This document shows, piece by piece, positions 24,951 through 33,692 of a stretch of DNA of 64,000 nt (position 1 is the stretch's first letter; every line of letters starts with the position of its first letter). The translations under genes and the position numbers were made by a program. The stretch is from Clostridiaceae bacterium (GTDB lineage: Bacteria; Bacillota; Clostridia; Lachnospirales; Lachnospiraceae), in the NCBI GenBank assembly GCA_910575585.1, contig CAJTGF010000002.1, forward strand, positions 124,001 to 188,000. Direction: 5' to 3'. The notes beneath the pieces were generated by a model. It was not told the origin of the DNA and did no database searches. It saw only the letters and a list, made by a program, of their open reading frames with translations.

Positions 24951-25351
24951 TCCTCTTTTTCCTCCCGTAACTGCTCCAACACGGCCTTTAGCTTCCCCGG
25001 AATGGGCAGCCCCGTCCGGGCGGCATTCTCCAGGATGGAAATGCCTTCATTGGAAAGGTAAAAGAAGATGACCGCCGTCCGCAGGACGCTCCCCTCCCGG
25101 ATGACGTGGGCGTCTATGATATGCCCCACCGCCACAAGGCTGAAAATAATGACCTTCTTGAAGATGCCCTTGAATCCCACTTCGCTGGAGAGCTTCTTCT
25201 CCACCGCTGCCGCCATCAATCCCGTGGCATAATCCACGATGACAAACACCACCAAAGCATAAAGGAAGCCGTCAAAGCCTCCCATGACCGCGCCCAGCGC
25301 ACCGCCGAGCGCCGCGAACGCATACTGCGCCGCCTCGATAAAATTCTTCAT
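24947..25351 (-). CDS. Phage holin
   Basis: A 134-residue membrane protein with GGAGGAACTGGA before its ATG. It shows hydrophobic spans at about 10-30, 32-50, 65-85 and 88-103 and a charged C-terminus (LEQLREEKEE). The pattern IVDYATGLMAA ... GFKGIFKKVIIF ... FYLSNEGISILEN is the phage_holin_4/toxin-secretion holin family. It opens the membrane to release endolysin. It heads the lysis module and overlaps the next small gene by 4 bp. A weak terminator hairpin separates it from the receptor-binding gene upstream. Confidence 0.9.
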   Translation of the reverse strand: MKNFIEAAQYAFAALGGALGAVMGGFDGFLYALVVFVIVDYATGLMAAAVEKKLSSEVGFKGIFKKVIIFSLVAVGHIIDAHVIREGSVLRTAVIFFYLSNEGISILENAARTGLPIPGKLKAVLEQLREEKEE

Positions 25352-25377
25352 TCCAGTTCCTCCTTCAAATCTGACAT

Positions 25378-25402
25378 CAAAAAAAGCACCTCATAGGGTG
25401 CA
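25378..25402 (-). terminator. Terminator after the receptor-binding protein gene
   Basis: Minus strand GCACC-CTATGA-GGTGC then T7; short but GC-rich, 8 bp past the stop codon. Confidence 0.6.
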
Positions 25403-25409
25403 GTTACTG

Positions 25410-27533
25410 TTACGCGCATTCCACATACCGGATGAATGCCCTGCCGTTCCCCTCGTTCACCCCTGCCTCGGTCTCTGCGGGGTAATATTTCCCGTTGTGG
25501 GTGAATGGCGCGACACCGTCCACATAGCCGGAACCGCCTGCGCCGGACTGCCCGTACATTCCATAGTTCCCGCCGAACCATCCGCCACCGCCGCCGGAAG
25601 AAGCGGCACTGCTTGATGAATAATAATCCCCCATGCCAAAGTTTTCAGACGGGCTGCTCCCCGTGGAAATCTGCCGGCCTCCCAATGCGCCGCCGGAGCC
25701 GTTCCCGCCACGCTCCCCGCCGCCGTCTCCTCCCTTGTGGGCTGTGCCGTTGTCTATCCCGCCGCCACCGCCGCCTCCCGCCACGATCAGGATGCTGGAG
25801 CGGTTGGCATAGGACGGCCCGCTGGAACTGTTCGTGCCAAGTCCATAAGGTTTTGTGGCCACATGGGTGGAACCGCCGCCTCCTGCCCCGTACTGCTTGC
25901 TGCTGGCATAATTGTAACCGTTCCCGCCTCCGTTCGCCCCATAAGATGTGCCTTTCGGTGATCCGCCGTTATAGACATAGATCACTTCATCCTTCTTCAT
26001 CTTCTTATAACCTTTGGAATGGCCGCCAAGCCCTCCCTCCGCCACAAGGGAATCCACCTTCGCCGCAGCGCCGGATGCGCCCCACACTTCAAACTCATAG
26101 ATGCCGTCCTGGGGGATAACAAACTGCACATAATTCCCTGTGTAGGGGAAGTCATACTCCGTGGTCACCCACATGGCATAGAGCGTGGCCCCGGCAGGGA
26201 ACACGCCTTTCTCTCCCGGCTTATAGGACGGTGTGGAAAGGGAGTCTATGCTCCATCCGCAGAAGGACATATTCTTTCTCGTGTAGGGGCTTGCCGGGAC
26301 CGTGGTAGGTTCGCTCTGGGAATTCCCGTTGTTGTAATAACAAAAAGCGGTAAAGGACTCCGCCGAACCGCTCCCGGCCAGAGTGCCGCCGTTCGGCATC
26401 AGCCCTATGATCATCTGCTTTTTGAACACCGCATAGAGCGTGACGGGTTCTTCACTGCTGATGATAAACTCGGAAAGCACTTTCTTTTCCGCCTGCTCAT
26501 CCTGCCGCCACCCTACAAAAGAATATCCCTCCAGAGAGGCGGGCGGTGCGGCGGCAATGGCGTCCTCCCTGTCCGGCACAGTCCTTTCTAATGCATACCC
26601 CGTGTCGATCTGATACGTCACCTTAACGCCAGCCGCATACACCTTGTCCTCGCCTACGAAAATCCGCGTCACCCTTTTTGTGGCTTCATCCTCATAACAG
26701 AGGTAAATGGTGGTGGCGCTGTAGCTTTCCATTGCCCGGTACTCGTCAAGGCTCACCAGTTTCATCACAAGCCCGGTGCTGCTCATCATCTCCGCCACTT
26801 TTTCGTCCAGAGTCTGCACAGATTCCCCAAGGGATGCATTGGAAGAAATAACACCGTCCAGCTCCCCGATGATGTTCCTTGCAGTAAATACCGCGGTTCC
26901 GTCTAAAACCCTGTCCCCCACTTTGGTGATCCTCGAATACCCGGAAGGCTCCGATGCCGCCGTGGTGCCTGCCTGTGTGCATACAAAAGTCGCCCAGCCC
27001 GGAGCGCCTACTGCGGTCACCGCATCACCAACAGCATAAGAGGTTGCGCGGGTGAGCGTCTCCCCGCCGCCCCCGCCGCCCCCGCTCCCGGCTTTCAGCG
27101 TGGGAAACACCTTTGTCAGCCCGTCCAATCCTGCGGAAGATACGGTGAAGATGGCAAGTTCCAGATCGTAGGAAGAATTGTTGTAATTGATGTTCACATC
27201 CGCGTCCAGCGGCGGAAGCTCCACTGCCGCCTGCGCCAGTATCTTGATGGGTTCATCCGCATTGGATAAATCGAGATGGATATACACCCGCCCCTGCAAT
27301 GTCTCCCCCACATCCGCAAGGCGCACGTCTATCTCCGTTTCATACACTTCAAAGAACCGCCCCCGTATCATGCCAAAGCCCTGCGAGATGTGCAGCACAT
27401 TCCCTCTGGCATACGTCACTTCGCAGCCTTTGAAGATGCCACTGCCGGGGATCGCCGTCTCGTAGATGATGGCGTCATCCTGCGGTGTGACATTGCCGCC
27501 CTTATAGGTTTTCAGTGTGATATTATCAGCCAT
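25410..27533 (-). CDS. Phage receptor-binding/baseplate protein with InlB-like repeats and Gly-rich tip
   Basis: A 707-residue structural protein. Residues 1-150 (MADNITLKTYKGGNVTPQDD...) look like a baseplate attachment domain. A poly-Gly hinge follows near 152-158. Two modules of the InlB/Flg_new repeat type follow around 305-460 (EGYSFVGWRQDEQAEKKV, NMSFCGWSIDSLS, ATLYAMW). The last 240 residues are glycine-rich (VEVWGASGAAA-like start, IVAGGGGGGGI, GWFGGNYGM) and end in RAFIRYVECA, like Gly-rich tip domains. It probably binds the host surface. It lies between tail genes and the lysis module, the usual site of a host-range protein. Confidence 0.75.
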   Translation of the reverse strand: MADNITLKTYKGGNVTPQDDAIIYETAIPGSGIFKGCEVTYARGNVLHISQGFGMIRGRFFEVYETEIDVRLADVGETLQGRVYIHLDLSNADEPIKILAQAAVELPPLDADVNINYNNSSYDLELAIFTVSSAGLDGLTKVFPTLKAGSGGGGGGGETLTRATSYAVGDAVTAVGAPGWATFVCTQAGTTAASEPSGYSRITKVGDRVLDGTAVFTARNIIGELDGVISSNASLGESVQTLDEKVAEMMSSTGLVMKLVSLDEYRAMESYSATTIYLCYEDEATKRVTRIFVGEDKVYAAGVKVTYQIDTGYALERTVPDREDAIAAAPPASLEGYSFVGWRQDEQAEKKVLSEFIISSEEPVTLYAVFKKQMIIGLMPNGGTLAGSGSAESFTAFCYYNNGNSQSEPTTVPASPYTRKNMSFCGWSIDSLSTPSYKPGEKGVFPAGATLYAMWVTTEYDFPYTGNYVQFVIPQDGIYEFEVWGASGAAAKVDSLVAEGGLGGHSKGYKKMKKDEVIYVYNGGSPKGTSYGANGGGNGYNYASSKQYGAGGGGSTHVATKPYGLGTNSSSGPSYANRSSILIVAGGGGGGGIDNGTAHKGGDGGGERGGNGSGGALGGRQISTGSSPSENFGMGDYYSSSSAASSGGGGGWFGGNYGMYGQSGAGGSGYVDGVAPFTHNGKYYPAETEAGVNEGNGRAFIRYVECA

Positions 27534-27544
27534 TCTCCTGCCTC

Positions 27545-28603
27545 CTAAATCTTAGTCAAATCCAGCCGCACCGTGCCGAACACCAGCTTTGTATTTTTGC
27601 CACGCTCCCTGCCCGTGAGGATGCTGCGGTAACTCTCCCCATCCGATATGATGTCCGCCACCTGCCCGAATTCCAGTTCTTCCGGCTTCACCAAAGCGTC
27701 ACCGTTCATCATGGTAAGTTCGATTAAATTTGAATAGGATAAATTTGCGAACTTGTTATGGGCGGCGCTGATCGCAGCGCTCTCAAAGCTGCTCCCCTCC
27801 TCATGGGAAACCGCCTGCATCTCACACACCACCGGGGTAATGCGGTCACGGTCTTTCGTGTCATAGCCAAGATCGGGATGAAGGTAATAAATCCGGGTAT
27901 TGGAATAATCCTCTGCATCATAAATGATGATTTTATTCACATCCGCGCTGACCTGCTTGATGGTGACGCTCTTTTTGATGATGTTCGGCAGGTCGCTCTC
28001 TATGGTGATGATGCCAGCCGCCGCCCTGCCCACAATGATCTGCACTTCCCGGTTCTGGATATCCAGCTTTGTCTTTACAAGGATGCTGTACTTTTCCATT
28101 GCCGGAATGATCACGGAATCAATGAGGTTTACAATGTTGTAATGTCCACCCTTATCGGAGGGCGTGATGTGCAGGCTCCAGTCCTTTGTGGCCGTTGCCG
28201 CCATAACCGAAAGCCCTTTGATATTCTGCATCCCATCCTCATTGGTGATGAACATTTCACGGATGCGGTCACAGATAAACTGCTCCATGCTCCCCTGCCC
28301 CTGCAGGTCTACATCGAAAAGCACATCCGTATTGAGCAGCTCCATCAATGGCTTGTAGGAAATGGTCTGTAACTTCTTTGACTTGTCCGTTCCATACCCT
28401 ATTTCCGTCACGATTCCGGCATACTCTTCATTTCCTCTGCTGATGCGGATGTAATCCTGCTTTTTCACACCGGGCAGGGCAAGCACCGTGACCGTGTTCC
28501 CATCGGAAGATAGATAGTCCTCTTTGTAGGTGATCTCATTTACATTTGTATTTCCCACCATCTCAAAATCCTGCGTGAATATCTCCACGTTATACGGTCT
28601 CAT
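27545..28603 (-). CDS. Phage tail protein (Gp37-like, Dit-proximal)
   Basis: Start at ATG 28603 (MRPYNVEIFTQDFEMVG) after GGGGAGGATCAGCT; 352 residues, overlapping the upstream Dit gene by 14 bp. It has a tail-hub-like beta-rich N-terminus and a middle part (DWSLHITPSDKGGHYNIVNLID) typical of siphovirus ReqiPepy6 Gp37-like proteins. It should sit at the distal tail end between the Dit ring and the receptor-binding protein. The name is by recall of gene order and sequence style; no enzymatic motif is present. Confidence 0.7.
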   Translation of the reverse strand: MRPYNVEIFTQDFEMVGNTNVNEITYKEDYLSSDGNTVTVLALPGVKKQDYIRISRGNEEYAGIVTEIGYGTDKSKKLQTISYKPLMELLNTDVLFDVDLQGQGSMEQFICDRIREMFITNEDGMQNIKGLSVMAATATKDWSLHITPSDKGGHYNIVNLIDSVIIPAMEKYSILVKTKLDIQNREVQIIVGRAAAGIITIESDLPNIIKKSVTIKQVSADVNKIIIYDAEDYSNTRIYYLHPDLGYDTKDRDRITPVVCEMQAVSHEEGSSFESAAISAAHNKFANLSYSNLIELTMMNGDALVKPEELEFGQVADIISDGESYRSILTGRERGKNTKLVFGTVRLDLTKI

Positions 28604-29426
28604 AGCTGATCCTCCCCTCAACCATAACATTCAGAACATTCAGCCCCTCATGCACCACGGAAATGCGGTTGCTGCCGTACTGCAGGTGGAAGAACCGCTC
28701 CGTGGTGAAATCGCACATCTGGTATCTGTCCGCCACCACCTCGTCACTGACGCCCCGCTCCGTGATGCTGTAGGGAATCTGCGTGGTGTCAATGACCAGC
28801 TTATGCCCGTCCGGGATATTCCCTTCGTACCGCCCGGTCTCATATAGGACATTATTTACATAGTGCTTCCATACCGGGTTCGTGCAGGGGCCGTATACAG
28901 TCACTTTACATGGGCTGTCCCCGTGGCTGTCGCTGTCGATCATCAGCGTGTTCTGCGTCACATCCGCATAGGCATAGGTGTATTCGTATGGATAGATTTT
29001 CCCGCCAATGGAGAGCGTCCCGCTGTAGCCGGAAACATTCTTATAAAACAGCCCGGTTGCCGTAAATGCAACTTCACAATCCAACCCCGCCCTGCCAGTG
29101 ATTAACTCACTCTTTGCGATTTCCGTCATCCGCACCGGAACACGGAACGCCTCCTCCATCTCGTAGACGAGAGTGAGCGGCACCGCCCGGACGAACCGGG
29201 AAAAGGCTCTGTAGTTTTTGTATGCGTTTATCCCGCCAAAGAAAATGCGCCCGGTCATCACGCCCTGTGAGAATAATTCCTCCAGGGGGATGAAGTCCGT
29301 GCCAATCTGTTCATACTGTGTCCCGTCCTGATAGCCGAAGCCGCCGATGGAATGGAAAAAGGATGTCCGGGCGTTTAAGTCCCACGACATCTCTTCCCCG
29401 TTTATAAGCCTGAATTTCCTGATCAT
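28590..29426 (-). CDS. Distal tail (Dit-like) protein
   Basis: A 278-residue protein beginning MIRKFRLINGEEMSWDLN, with the GFGYQDGTQYEQIGTDFIPL segment common at the N-terminal ring-forming domain of siphophage Dit proteins, and a galectin-like C-terminal half (YPYEYTYAYADVTQNTLMID, KHYVNNVLYETG). It forms the hexameric hub joining tail tube and adsorption apparatus. Its ATG overlaps the stop of the tape measure gene (ATGA), the order expected in siphophages. Confidence 0.78.
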   Translation of the reverse strand: MIRKFRLINGEEMSWDLNARTSFFHSIGGFGYQDGTQYEQIGTDFIPLEELFSQGVMTGRIFFGGINAYKNYRAFSRFVRAVPLTLVYEMEEAFRVPVRMTEIAKSELITGRAGLDCEVAFTATGLFYKNVSGYSGTLSIGGKIYPYEYTYAYADVTQNTLMIDSDSHGDSPCKVTVYGPCTNPVWKHYVNNVLYETGRYEGNIPDGHKLVIDTTQIPYSITERGVSDEVVADRYQMCDFTTERFFHLQYGSNRISVVHEGLNVLNVMVEGRISYETV

Positions 29427-32400
29427 GAATACGCCTTTCCCAGCTCCCGGTTCAGCCCGTCTGACAGTTCCCCGACCAGCACCCCGGAATCCAATACCAC
29501 CTGGCTGTTTGCCAATCGCGGCAGATACTTTGTTACCACTTCATACATGGCATCCAGCCTTGCCGCCAGTGAAGCATTCCCGTTCCCGCCATTCCCGGAT
29601 GATGTGATGCTTTCCATTGCCCCCGCCTCTGGAATAAGCATCCCCGCCAGTTCCTTCATGGGGCCGGTCAGCTTCCCTAAATTCCCACGGATGCCTTTTC
29701 CGAGTAAATCAATCATATCCGGCATGAACGTGTGGAAGTTGGAAAGCGGCCCCTCGTCAGGCTCGGAGAAATGTAGGAAGGACGCAATCGTCCCCGCGAT
29801 ATCCTTCACACTGTCCACAAGACCGCTAATCTTGGACTTGATGCCGTCTATCAGCCCGCCAATGATATCCTTGCCCCACTGCAATGCCTGTGAGGGCAGG
29901 CTCTTGATAAAATTAATAGCCGCATCGAATCCACTCTTCACCGCCCCGGCGATTCCACTCATGGCATTTTTGATTCCTGAAAGCAGGCTGTTAAACACAT
30001 TTACAACCGCATCTTTCAGGCCGCCCACGATACTGGTGACCGTGGACTTGATGGCGTTCCAGACGGAAGTTATGACCTCTTTTATCGCACCCACCACGGA
30101 GCTTACTGCGGATTTGATGGCTTCCCATGCCGCCACAGCCACATTTTTTATCGCTTCAATCGCAGAGGACACCGCGCTCTTTATTGCTTCCCATGCGGCA
30201 ATGACCGCAGAACGTATCGCCTCCATTGCTGTGGAAATGGCATTCTTGATTGCCTCCCACGCAGAGACCACCACATCCTTGATGGCAGAAAGCACCGCCG
30301 TCACTGCGGTTTTGATTGCCTCCCATACTGTGGTAATGACGTTTCTGATCGCCTCCATTACCGTGGTGACAGTATTCCGTATTGCCTCCCACGCAGAGGA
30401 AATGAAGGAGCCGATGGCATTTGTCACGGTCTCGATCACGGTTTTTATCGCATTCCATACCGTGGAAACCACCGTCTGTATCACATTCAGCACGGTTGTA
30501 ATGATCAGCTTATAGAACTCGAACCGCGCCACAATCAGCGTCTTTATCACATCCAGCACAGTCTGGAAGATATTTTTTATCCCTTCCCACAGGCCGCTAA
30601 AGAAATCTTTCAGCCCATTCCAGATGGACTGCGCCGCCCCGGTGATGGCGTTCCAGATGTTGGAAAAGAAGTCTTTCAGCCCATTCCATACCGCAACAGC
30701 CGCTTCTTTTATCACATTCCATAAATTTATCCAGAACTCACGGAATTCCTCGCAGTTATTCCATAAAGCCACGAAGATAGCTATTAATGCAGCTATGGCA
30801 GCGATCACTAAAGTGACCGGGTTTGCGGCGAGTATTCCCCACAGCGCACTTAAGCCTCCGCCGATACTGGAAATGCCGCCGATCAGTGTGGGGATGAAGG
30901 TCATAATGCTGCCCACAGCCGACACAACTTTTCCTATGACGATAAGCACGGGGCCGATTGCCGCCGCAAGCAGGCCGATTGTGACGATGGTGTTCTTGGT
31001 GCCTTCATCCATGCCGTTGAGCTTGTCAACAAAGCCCTGCACCCATGTGACGATCTGGCGGATGGCAGGCATTAATATCTCACCAAAGGAAATGGCAAGC
31101 TCCTCCAACTGGCTTTTCAGAATGGTAAGCTGCCCGGCAAGGTTATCCTGCATGGTTGCCGCCATCTCCGCAGACTTCCCGTCGCAGTTTGCTATGGCGC
31201 TGCTCACCTTCTCGATATCCGCAGGGGCGGCGTTCATCAGTGCGAGGAATCCTGACATGGCGTTTTTACCTACCAAAGCCTCTGCCGCCGCTGCCTTCTC
31301 CGATTCCGACAATCCCCCGAATGCTGTCCGGCAGTCAGCCAGGATAGCACTCAAATCCCTCATGCTCCCGTCCGCATTGGTGGTGGCGATTGTGACCTCA
31401 CCGATGCTCGAACCACAGATTTTTACTTCCCCGGAAAGGTTGCTCATAATGGTGCGGAGCGCGGTACCGGCCTGCGTGGACTTGATGCCTGCATTTCCCA
31501 TCAGCCCGATTGCCTCTGCGGTATCTTCCGCAGAAAAACCAAGCGCCCCGGCAATGGGCGCACAGTATTTGAAGGTCTCGCCCATCATGGAGACGTTGGT
31601 ATTGGCGTTACTGGATGCCGCCGCAAGGATATCCGCGAAATGCCCGGAATCTGCTGCGGTAAGGCCGAAAGCGGTAAGCGCATCCGTCACGATATCGGAG
31701 GTAGTTGCCAAATCTTCCCCGGATGCCGCGGCCAAATTCATGATGCCCTCGATGCCGGAGAGCATATCCGAAGTTTTCCAGCCGGCCATCGCCATGTAGT
31801 TCATTGCCTCGGCTGCCTCCGATGCGGAGAACTTGGTCTTGCTCCCCATCTCGCGGGCTTTATCCCGCAGGGCTTCCAGCTCGCTCCCGGTTGCCCCGGA
31901 AACCGCCCCGACCTGGCTCATGGCAGTATCGAAATCAGCAGCAGTCTTTACCGCCATTGTGCCAAGCCCCACAATGGGCGCGGTCACGGTCTTGGTGAGG
32001 GTAGTGCCGACACCGGAAATCTTATCCCCAAGGTTCTTCAAGTCCTCCCCCACGGCGGCGATCTTCTGCACCGCCACCGCTGACTGGCTGGCCTGTTCTT
32101 CGAGGCTTTTCAGCCTTTCCTCGGTCTCGATAATCTCCCGCTGCAGCCCGTCATACTGCTCCTGTGTGATCTCGCCCTTTGCCAATGCCTCGTTTGCCTG
32201 TTCCGCAGCGGCTTTCAGGGTTTCCAGCTTTTCCTTCGTCTCCCGCACCGCATCCGCAAGGAGCCGGTGCTTCTGTGCCAGCAGTTCCGTGTTGCCGGGG
32301 TCCAGCTTTAAGAGCCGCTCCACGTCCCGTAACTGTGACTGCGTGGTGCGTATCTCCCCGTTTACCCCTTTCAGCGCGGCTGTCAGCTTTGTGGTGTCGC

Positions 32401-32443
32401 CGCCGATCTCCACCGTGATTCCCTGTATCCTTGACGCTCCCAC
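29423..32443 (-). CDS. Phage tail tape measure protein
   Basis: Start assigned to GTG 32443 (MGASRIQGITVEIGGDTTKL) with GGGGAGGTG upstream; an upstream in-frame extension crosses terminator hairpins and is unlikely. The 1006-residue protein has an N-terminal coiled coil (ALKGVNGEIRTTQSQLRDVE), a TP901-type core with AMNYMAMAGWKTSDML, membrane-like helices around 500-570, and a long amphipathic repeat region built from units like AWEAIKSAVSSAIEAIKN. It sets tail length and goes through the membrane at DNA entry. Two terminators stand just upstream of its start. Confidence 0.9.
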   Translation of the reverse strand: MGASRIQGITVEIGGDTTKLTAALKGVNGEIRTTQSQLRDVERLLKLDPGNTELLAQKHRLLADAVRETKEKLETLKAAAEQANEALAKGEITQEQYDGLQREIIETEERLKSLEEQASQSAVAVQKIAAVGEDLKNLGDKISGVGTTLTKTVTAPIVGLGTMAVKTAADFDTAMSQVGAVSGATGSELEALRDKAREMGSKTKFSASEAAEAMNYMAMAGWKTSDMLSGIEGIMNLAAASGEDLATTSDIVTDALTAFGLTAADSGHFADILAAASSNANTNVSMMGETFKYCAPIAGALGFSAEDTAEAIGLMGNAGIKSTQAGTALRTIMSNLSGEVKICGSSIGEVTIATTNADGSMRDLSAILADCRTAFGGLSESEKAAAAEALVGKNAMSGFLALMNAAPADIEKVSSAIANCDGKSAEMAATMQDNLAGQLTILKSQLEELAISFGEILMPAIRQIVTWVQGFVDKLNGMDEGTKNTIVTIGLLAAAIGPVLIVIGKVVSAVGSIMTFIPTLIGGISSIGGGLSALWGILAANPVTLVIAAIAALIAIFVALWNNCEEFREFWINLWNVIKEAAVAVWNGLKDFFSNIWNAITGAAQSIWNGLKDFFSGLWEGIKNIFQTVLDVIKTLIVARFEFYKLIITTVLNVIQTVVSTVWNAIKTVIETVTNAIGSFISSAWEAIRNTVTTVMEAIRNVITTVWEAIKTAVTAVLSAIKDVVVSAWEAIKNAISTAMEAIRSAVIAAWEAIKSAVSSAIEAIKNVAVAAWEAIKSAVSSVVGAIKEVITSVWNAIKSTVTSIVGGLKDAVVNVFNSLLSGIKNAMSGIAGAVKSGFDAAINFIKSLPSQALQWGKDIIGGLIDGIKSKISGLVDSVKDIAGTIASFLHFSEPDEGPLSNFHTFMPDMIDLLGKGIRGNLGKLTGPMKELAGMLIPEAGAMESITSSGNGGNGNASLAARLDAMYEVVTKYLPRLANSQVVLDSGVLVGELSDGLNRELGKAYS

Positions 32444-32463
32444 CCCCAAAGCACCTCCCCACG

Positions 32464-32487
32464 AAAAAAGGAAGCCAAAAGGCTCCC
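32464..32487 (-). terminator. Terminator directly before the tape measure gene
   Basis: Minus strand GGGAGCC-TTTT-GGCTTCC then T6, ending about 20 bp before the GTG start. Confidence 0.7.
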
Positions 32488-32500
32488 TGAAAAAATGCGC

Positions 32501-32532
32501 AAAAAAAGACACCTGCTGTTATGGCAAGTGCC
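32501..32532 (-). terminator. Terminator of the DUF1835/DUF3658 moron gene
   Basis: Minus strand GGCACTTGC pairs, with two G-T pairs, with GCAGGTGTC around a 7-nt loop, then T7; it lies 32 bp after the stop codon. Confidence 0.75.
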
Positions 32533-32563
32533 TATGTAAGAAATCTATTAAATTTTCCCAAAC

Positions 32564-33451
32564 TTATCTTCTGCCGCAGATTATCCGCGCATATTTATTT
32601 TCTGAATCTTCAATAACCTGTATCTGACCCTGTTGAATATAATATTCAATTCTTCTGGCATACCACCAGTCCCCCACGCCAAGCTGTGAATGGCCGATAA
32701 TATCACCAATCAGCCTAGCCTCTTTTATCGGAGCATCTTTCAGCCATTTCCATATCAGAAAATCGTAGAAATCCTCCGGGACACTGAGGACTCTGCTATT
32801 GACCACCGCACGGAGAGGGCTGTTTTCCTCTGCCAGAATGCCCCACAGCATGGCATACATATGAATTTCTTCTTTTGAAAGCGTCTTCTCATAGGGTAAA
32901 AAAACTGCAAACTCTTCTGCCGAAACCTCACCCCAGCTATGATAAGAGACAATATTTTTATCGCGGACTACATACTCCGGAATCTTAACTGCCGATATCT
33001 GGTTGTCATACCCCTTTAATATCTGGCACAGGCTGTATAGACCGCATCGGGAATAAGGGGCATCGCTGTACCATATTCTGACAGATTCCCCTTCGTCCAG
33101 AAAATCCCGTAACCGCCGCAATTCTTTTACATAAAAATCACCGGCACTTTTTAACTCATTTCCTATCTCTTCATCCTGCGCCCATTGTTCTTGTGCATAC
33201 ATGGAATAGATCAGTTCCCTGCGGTATGGGCTTTCCATTGGTTCCCTGATGTTTCCTATATCCATTATAAATCCAAGACAAATAACTTCTTCCGATGTTC
33301 CTTCTATCCAGCCGCTGAAAGGCTTTTGGGGTGGTGCTTTTTTCCCGGCCATCCAGACGGACGTAGGGCCATTGACTGTTCCCACAATTATTTTATTCTT
33401 TGCCGCTTTCATGGAAGCGGCTTCACTCTCGCCAAACAATACCTCTATCAC
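32564..33451 (-). CDS. DUF1835/DUF3658 protein, phage moron
   Basis: Start set at GTG 33451 (MIEVLFGESEAASMKAAKN), with AAAGGAG 12-18 bp upstream; a longer frame to 33499 overlaps the promoter. The 295-residue protein has the DUF1835 N-terminal domain (FGESEAASMKAA, VRIWYSDAPYSRCGLYSLC) and a DUF3658 C-terminal part (LIGDIIGHSQLGVGDWWYARRIEYYI). Its biochemical function is unknown. It interrupts the tail operon between the chaperones and the tape measure gene and has its own promoter (33499-33527) and terminator, so it should be expressed in the lysogen. Confidence 0.8.
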   Translation of the reverse strand: MIEVLFGESEAASMKAAKNKIIVGTVNGPTSVWMAGKKAPPQKPFSGWIEGTSEEVICLGFIMDIGNIREPMESPYRRELIYSMYAQEQWAQDEEIGNELKSAGDFYVKELRRLRDFLDEGESVRIWYSDAPYSRCGLYSLCQILKGYDNQISAVKIPEYVVRDKNIVSYHSWGEVSAEEFAVFLPYEKTLSKEEIHMYAMLWGILAEENSPLRAVVNSRVLSVPEDFYDFLIWKWLKDAPIKEARLIGDIIGHSQLGVGDWWYARRIEYYIQQGQIQVIEDSENKYARIICGRR

Positions 33452-33498
33452 AGCAATCAAATCTCCTTTAACGATTTCACAGCCTTTTCCCACTACCA

Positions 33499-33527
33499 AT
33501 CATAGCAGAAAAAGGCTGTTTTTTCAA
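33499..33527 (-). promoter_or_regulatory. Promoter of the moron gene
   Basis: Minus strand TTGAAA (33522-33527), exact 17-bp spacer, TATGAT (33499-33504), placed immediately after the stop codon of the preceding tail gene. Confidence 0.75.
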
Positions 33528-33692
33528 TCAAAATGCGTCATACGCAGCCTGATCAGCCAGTACAGCGTAGGAAAAGGAATCATTGCGGCTCTCGCAGTAC
33601 ATATCATTGATAAGCCCGATGGAGAGCAGGTCAAGGTCCGACATCGAAAGCCCTAGCTGCACACACCGCAGAAGAAACAGCGGCGTGGTCAT
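33528..33692 (-). CDS. Small tail-assembly protein
   Basis: A 54-residue frame starting MTTPLFLLRCVQLGLSMSDLDLL and ending AAYDAF. Its ATG overlaps the stop of the upstream chaperone gene by 4 bp (ATGA at 33689-33692). Position and the style GLSMSDLDLLSIGLINDMYCES match the small second chaperone (gpGT-tail equivalent) that precedes the tape measure gene in Lachnospiraceae siphophages. Here it appears as a separate gene rather than a ribosomal frameshift product. Confidence 0.7.
   Translation of the reverse strand: MTTPLFLLRCVQLGLSMSDLDLLSIGLINDMYCESRNDSFSYAVLADQAAYDAF

Noticed and set aside
29930-30540. Regular repeats considered as CRISPR or satellite
   Set aside because: They are the AWEAIK-type coding repeats of the tape measure protein with degenerate sequence and no constant repeat/spacer pattern.
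30624-31799. 391-codon plus-strand frame
   Set aside because: It is antisense to the repeat-rich tape measure gene; no start signal.
32444-32512. N-terminal extension of the tape measure protein
   Set aside because: The extra 23 codons pass through a terminator hairpin and lack a ribosome-binding site; the GTG at 32443 has one.
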